This document shows, one piece after another, positions 4,903 to 8,025 of a stretch of 8,025 nucleotides of DNA. Positions within the stretch are counted from its first letter, which is position 1. Every line of letters begins with the position of its first letter. Under the pieces are notes generated by a model. It was given only the letters and a program-made list of their open reading frames with translations, was not told the origin of the DNA and searched no databases. Both the position numbers and the translations under genes were made by a program. Source of the stretch: Betaproteobacteria bacterium (lineage in GTDB: Bacteria; Pseudomonadota; Gammaproteobacteria; Burkholderiales; SG8-41); contig JANXRI010000408.1 in the NCBI GenBank assembly GCA_025353085.1, positions 1 through 8,025 of the forward strand, written 5' to 3'.

Positions 4903-5988
4903 CTAGGGCTTCGCCCAGAACGAGCGATTGGTGGTGAAGATTTTTTTCGGTATCGCGCCATACACCATCAGCACATCGTCGACCGCTTCAGCGACCACGT
5001 AATTCACAGCGATGCTCGCCAGCGAGTACGCATCCTCGGCTGACAAGCCACGCTCTTTCTGCAGAAACGCAATCGTTTCCTGCGCCGCTTCTTTGAGGGC
5101 GACATCGAGATCGCGGTCCATGCCCATCACGTAGTAATTGTCGGCATCTTCAGCGCGCGGCCATTTCATGCTGCGCCCGCCGCTTTTGTGCACGATAAAT
5201 TGCAGCACCGGTGTCAGCGACGCTTCGATCGCGGTGCCGTTGATTTCGCCATCGCCCTGCACCGCGTGCGAATCGCCGGTGTAAAACAACGCGCCGGTCT
5301 GGTGTACGGGCAGATACAGCGATGAGCCGGCGGTCAAACGATTAAAATCCATGTTGCCGCCATAAATACCAGGCGGCCGCGTGTTCGCGAGCGGCGCCGG
5401 CGGCATCACGGTCATGATGCCCATGAAAGGCGCAAGCGGCACTTCGATGCCCGGTGCAAACAACGCGACCTTGCGCTGCAAATCGAAGCGGATAATTTTC
5501 GGATACGGTTTCGAATGCACTTCAGGCAATACCCCGGTGCCCTTGGCGCTGTTATTCACGCCGTACGGCACTCGAAACTTCAAATCACGCACGCGTACTT
5601 CGAGCATGTCGCCCGGTTCTGCGTCTTCCACATAAATCGGGCCGGTCAATACATGCGCGCCCGAATCTTTCGGATGGTCAGCCTTGTGATAAATCTCGAG
5701 CGCATCGGGCAGTATTTCATCCGCGCGCACGCCGCCGGCCGCAAAAAACTTGACCGGATCCATCCCGTTGTTGACGCCCTGATGCGACAGCGTATCCATT
5801 GACACCGTCTGGCCCGAGCGCACGCGCAACACCGGCTGGCGCCCCGCGGGCAGATGTCCCCATGCGACCGTTTGCGGCGTCACCGGCACATGCGCGTCGA
5901 CGGTGTAGGGAATCTGCTGCATCTGGGTGCACGCGGACGTGGCCATTGCGAGAGCGCCGACTACCAGGACTGAACGGAATAAACTCAT
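4903..5988 (-). CDS. Acetamidase/formamidase family protein with lipoprotein-like export signal
   Basis: This 361-residue protein is of the FmdA/AmdA family, metal-dependent hydrolases that release ammonia from formamide, acetamide or similar amides. Family landmarks are GPIYVEDAEPGDMLEVRV (116-133), PFMGIMTVMPP (187-197), PPGIYGGNMDFNRL (205-218), LYLPVHQTGALFYTGDSHA (224-242) and VQGDGEINGTAIE (243-255). The last two carry the conserved Asp/His/Gly cluster of the active site. Unlike typical cytoplasmic members, it starts with MSLFRSVLVVGALAMATSAC. This is a signal peptide with a lipobox-like TSAC (Cys20), although threonine at -3 is a weak match. The mature protein should be envelope-attached or periplasmic. 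The start is supported by AAGGA about 8 bases upstream of the ATG at 5988. It stands next to Bug receptor genes on both sides, so a role in handling the same amide or acid is possible but unproven. Family sure, substrate unknown. Confidence 0.92.
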   Translation of the reverse strand: MSLFRSVLVVGALAMATSACTQMQQIPYTVDAHVPVTPQTVAWGHLPAGRQPVLRVRSGQTVSMDTLSHQGVNNGMDPVKFFAAGGVRADEILPDALEIYHKADHPKDSGAHVLTGPIYVEDAEPGDMLEVRVRDLKFRVPYGVNNSAKGTGVLPEVHSKPYPKIIRFDLQRKVALFAPGIEVPLAPFMGIMTVMPPAPLANTRPPGIYGGNMDFNRLTAGSSLYLPVHQTGALFYTGDSHAVQGDGEINGTAIEASLTPVLQFIVHKSGGRSMKWPRAEDADNYYVMGMDRDLDVALKEAAQETIAFLQKERGLSAEDAYSLASIAVNYVVAEAVDDVLMVYGAIPKKIFTTNRSFWAKP

Positions 5989-6022
5989 GAGCGCATCCTT
6001 TGTAAAGGCTAAAATGTAATCG

Positions 6023-6050
6023 AGTATAGCATCGCTAATTTGCGTGTTTA
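6023..6050 (-). promoter_or_regulatory. Extended -10 promoter for the amidase-family gene
   Basis: On the minus strand TGCTATACT gives an extended -10 with hexamer TATACT (6028-6023). A TAAACA -35-like hexamer (6050-6045, four of six) lies 16 bp upstream. Transcription would begin near 6016, about 28 nt before the ATG at 5988. The same TGnTATACT form precedes the central bug gene. Confidence 0.5.
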
Positions 6051-6238
6051 AGTGCCTGTTTCAGAGCGTCGTTGAAGAGGCGGCAACGCCCATGCGCACA
6101 TTGACCGCCGCGCGCGAACGTGCCACATTTCAATCTGCATGCGCGACGTTTAAAAAAAGTTTTTTATGCGCCCTCTTGCGTGCGATGCGGCGGTTTTTGC
6201 ACGGTTATCGAGCGCCGCTGCGAAACTTCGCACACCGT

Positions 6239-6244
6239 TATAAT
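6239..6244 (+). promoter_or_regulatory. Consensus -10 element upstream of the third bug gene
   Basis: A perfect TATAAT lies 35 bp before the ATG at 6280. No good -35 hexamer is found 15-19 bp upstream, and there is no TGn extension, so activator dependence is possible. Transcription would start near 6250. Confidence 0.4.
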
Positions 6245-6279
6245 TTTATGTGGAGAACGACATCGGAAACACTTGTCGC

Positions 6280-7260
6280 ATGACAGCAGCGATCGGCGCG
6301 TGGAGCCGTCCATTGATGTGGGTAGCGGCAGCGCTCGTTTTTTCACCGGATGCAGCGGCGCAGAAGTGGCCCGAAAAGCCGGTGCGAATCGTGACGCCGT
6401 TTGCGCCGGGCGGAGGCACCGATGTTTTCGCGCGCATTCTCGCGCAGCGTTTCTCCGAAGTGTTCGGCCAGCAGTTCATTGTCGACAACCGGCCCGGCGC
6501 CGGCTCGACCACCGGCACGGAATTCGTTGCGCGCGCGCCGGCCGACGGCCACACGCTGCTGATGACGTCCGCGTCGTTTACATTCAATCCGGGTTTGTAT
6601 CCGAAGCTGCGTTACGACTCGCTCAAGGATTTCGCGCCCGTGTCGCAAGTCGTGAGAGTGCCGCATGTCATCCTCGTGCTGCCAAGTTTGCCCGTCAAAA
6701 ATCTGCAGGACCTCGTGCGCATCGCCAGGAACAAACCGGGCGAAGTATTCTATGCCTCGTCGGGACCGGGCAGCGCGCTGCATCTCGCGGGGGCGCTGTT
6801 CGCGATCCAGACCAACACGCAGCTGACGCACGTGCCCTATAAAGGCGGACCTGCCGCTGCGACGGCAGTGATGAGCGGGGAGGCGACCGTGTCATTCAGC
6901 ACGATCGAAACGGTGCTGTCGCTGATTCGGGCGAAACGTCTGCGCCCGCTGGCGGTATCGACTCGCGAACGCACGCCCGCTTTGCCTCAAGTGCCCACCG
7001 TGATGGAAGCCGGCTTTAAAGACTATGAAGTCATAGGCTGGTTTGGTTTGCTCGCGCCTGCCGGCACGCCGCCCGCCGTCATCGAAACCTTAAGCACCGA
7101 AATTTCGCGCATCATGACAACGCCCGCCATGCGCGACCGCGCGGCGCAGGAGGGCGCAACGCCTGTTGGCAACCGGCCTCTCGAGTTCGAGCGTTTCCTG
7201 CGCGCTGAAATTGCCAAGTGGACGCCGATCATTCATCAGACAGGGATCAAGGTGGAATGA
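6280..7260 (+). CDS. Bug/TctC-family periplasmic solute receptor
   Basis: This 326-residue receptor begins MTAAIGAWSR, a hydrophobic core PLMWVAAALVF, then DAAAQ with likely cleavage after Ala27. Mature signatures in order: PVRIVTPFAPGGGTDVFAR (34-52), the standard ligand loop; FIVDNRPGAGSTTG (66-79); ADGHTLLM (88-95); LRYDSLKDFAPVS (110-122); THVPYKGGPAA (183-193); LPQVPTVMEAGF (235-246); and IGWFGLLAPAGTP (252-264). It binds an unidentified small ligand in the periplasm. An in-frame GTG at 6250 would add ten residues but sits at the expected transcription start. The ATG at 6280 gives the normal signal peptide, though its ribosome site is poor (GGAAAC about 10 bases off). It is a clear paralogue of the receptor at 3915-4883 but diverged in the ligand loops, so ligands probably differ. 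A 112-bp gap separates it from the MmgE/PrpD gene on the same strand, a common pairing in Burkholderiales. No TctAB partner is nearby. Confidence 0.95.
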   Translation: MTAAIGAWSRPLMWVAAALVFSPDAAAQKWPEKPVRIVTPFAPGGGTDVFARILAQRFSEVFGQQFIVDNRPGAGSTTGTEFVARAPADGHTLLMTSASFTFNPGLYPKLRYDSLKDFAPVSQVVRVPHVILVLPSLPVKNLQDLVRIARNKPGEVFYASSGPGSALHLAGALFAIQTNTQLTHVPYKGGPAAATAVMSGEATVSFSTIETVLSLIRAKRLRPLAVSTRERTPALPQVPTVMEAGFKDYEVIGWFGLLAPAGTPPAVIETLSTEISRIMTTPAMRDRAAQEGATPVGNRPLEFERFLRAEIAKWTPIIHQTGIKVE

Positions 7261-7372
7261 ACGCGGTCTTGAAGGCTGGAATCGAGGAACACGGTTGAGA
7301 GTTCATGCTGCCAAGCGTACACACTCAAGCTGCCGACTCGCTTTGACGCCCGATTCCAGAACTTAAAGAACC

Positions 7373-8025
7373 ATGGGCCGCCAAATTGAAGAACTCGCGC
7401 GATTCGTCGCGCGCACGCAGTGGGACGATGTGCCCGCGCCCGTGCAGAGTCATACGAAGCTCGTTCTGCTCGACACGCTCGGCGTGATCCTCGCGGGCGC
7501 ACAGCGTCCGGAAGTTGGGGAGTTGCGAGCACGCCTCGTGTCCACCGCCGGTACAGGGGCGACCGTGTATGCGCACGGCTGGCCGGCGTACGATCCGCGC
7601 ACCGCAGCGCTCCTGAATGGAATCGGCGGCCGCTCGATTGAACTTTGTGAAGGTCTGCGGCTCGTTACCGGGCAGGCAGCGATGCAGGTTTTGCCCGGTG
7701 TACTCGCGATTGGCGAGCACGCGAACAGTTCGGGTCGCGAGATGCTCGCGGCTTTCATTGCCGGCTACGATCTCGCCGCGCGTTTTAATGTTGCGTTCAC
7801 GCCGCGGCCGCTGGCGCATCAGAACGGGCAGGCCTCGCTACTTGCGGCGGTTGCGTCAGGCGCGCGCCTGCGCGGGCTCGACGCCGCGGGCATCAGTCTC
7901 TCGATGCGCATTGCAACGACGCTCGTGATTCCCCGATCGCTACCGTGTGTATTCGCAGCAGTTCCAGCTCGACACACACATTGGCGGCCGCGGCGCGCTG
8001 GATGTCACCGCGACGCACGAGGTGA
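7373..8025 (+). CDS. MmgE/PrpD family protein, N-terminal part, frameshifted near 7931 and cut by window edge
   Basis: The frame from ATG 7373 encodes an MmgE/PrpD N-terminal domain. It has an opening helix (IEELARFVARTQWDDVPAPV), KLVLLDTLGVILAGA (29-43, the family signature), TAALLNGIGGRSIELCEG (77-94, counterpart of AALLNG.A.H..E.DD), VLPGVLAIGEHANSSGRE (106-123), AAFIAGYDLAARF (126-138) and a helix to ATTLVI (186). Family members include 2-methylcitrate dehydratase and cis-aconitate decarboxylase. Many near bug genes are uncharacterised. The DD of the usual HALELDD segment is here CEG, so classical dehydratase chemistry is doubtful. An in-frame stop at 7364 fixes the start, and the ribosome site is weak. 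After about 7931 this frame stays open but turns into Arg/Ala/His-rich sequence with untypical third bases. The plus-one frame from the CCCC at 7931-7934 reads PDRYRVYSQQFQLDTHIGG with strong GC third-base bias. A one-base insertion is the simplest explanation. A larger rearrangement cannot be ruled out. Confidence 0.8.
   Translation, partial: MGRQIEELARFVARTQWDDVPAPVQSHTKLVLLDTLGVILAGAQRPEVGELRARLVSTAGTGATVYAHGWPAYDPRTAALLNGIGGRSIELCEGLRLVTGQAAMQVLPGVLAIGEHANSSGREMLAAFIAGYDLAARFNVAFTPRPLAHQNGQASLLAAVASGARLRGLDAAGISLSMRIATTLVIPRSLPCVFAAVPARHTHWRPRRAGCHRDARG

Larger units (their letters stand above)
5989..6279. other. Divergent promoter region between the amidase-family and third bug genes
   Basis: This 291-bp region holds the amidase promoter (6023-6050) and a perfect TATAAT near the third bug gene (6239-6244). 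It also has an A7-G-T6 tract around 6152-6165 that may bend DNA. The open frames crossing it have no recognisable domain, so I see no gene in it. Confidence 0.6.

Noticed and set aside
4425..4961. 178-codon minus-strand frame across the end of the central bug gene
   Set aside because: It is antisense to conserved receptor sequence and overlaps the amidase-family 3' end, with an Arg-rich, non-natural composition.
6120..6842. 240-codon plus-strand frame overlapping the third bug gene
   Set aside because: It is an Arg/Ala/His-rich out-of-frame shadow of the bug gene, with no motif.
1..8025. CRISPR array, tRNA or rRNA gene, insertion sequence, toxin-antitoxin or defence system
   Set aside because: No regularly spaced repeats, cloverleaf, transposase motifs or known defence domains were seen on either strand.

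Overview
The window looks like chromosomal DNA from a GC-rich betaproteobacterium, most likely of the order Burkholderiales. Three separate tripartite-tricarboxylate-receptor (TctC/Bug) periplasmic binding proteins lie within 8 kb, next to an MmgE/PrpD-family gene and an acetamidase/formamidase-family gene. That mix is typical of Bordetella/Cupriavidus/Comamonadaceae-like genomes, where bug genes are greatly expanded. No rRNA, tRNA, CRISPR array, insertion sequence or phage gene is visible.

Layout. Left block, minus strand: the N-terminus of a Bug receptor (1-107, cut by the window edge) follows a ketopantoate-reductase-like Rossmann protein (156-1226). A gap of about 370 bp, holding a 9-bp tandem repeat, separates this from a plus-strand DUF1080 lipoprotein (1600-2205) that ends at a strong intrinsic terminator (2227-2275). 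Next comes a scar: the C-terminal third of a LysR-type regulator on the minus strand (2330 to about 2645) abuts the C-terminal quarter of an FMN-dependent NADH-azoreductase on the plus strand (to 2837). This is what a deletion through the middle of a divergent lysR/azoR pair would leave. An intact pirin gene (2904-3776) follows.

Centre and right: a Bug receptor (3915-4883), preceded by an extended -10 promoter and a 12-bp perfect inverted repeat, converges on a minus-strand acetamidase/formamidase-family protein with a lipoprotein-like signal (4903-5988). A 291-bp divergent promoter region separates that gene from a third Bug receptor (6280-7260). Then comes an MmgE/PrpD-family gene (7373 to the window end) that is open to the edge but changes coding frame at a CCCC run (7931-7934), which suggests a frameshift.

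How the parts may work together (inference): Bug proteins bind small organic acids or amides in the periplasm and in this group are often not paired with a TctAB transporter, as here. The exported amidase-like protein, the MmgE/PrpD protein and the Bug receptors could belong to scavenging of carboxylates or amides, but no substrate can be read from sequence. Pirin, azoR and lysR probably formed an electrophile/quinone-stress module of which only pirin remains intact. I see no clear new defence or mobile system. The most informative items are the lysR/azoR deletion scar, the frameshifted MmgE/PrpD gene, the structured leader of the central bug gene, and the apparently exported amidase.
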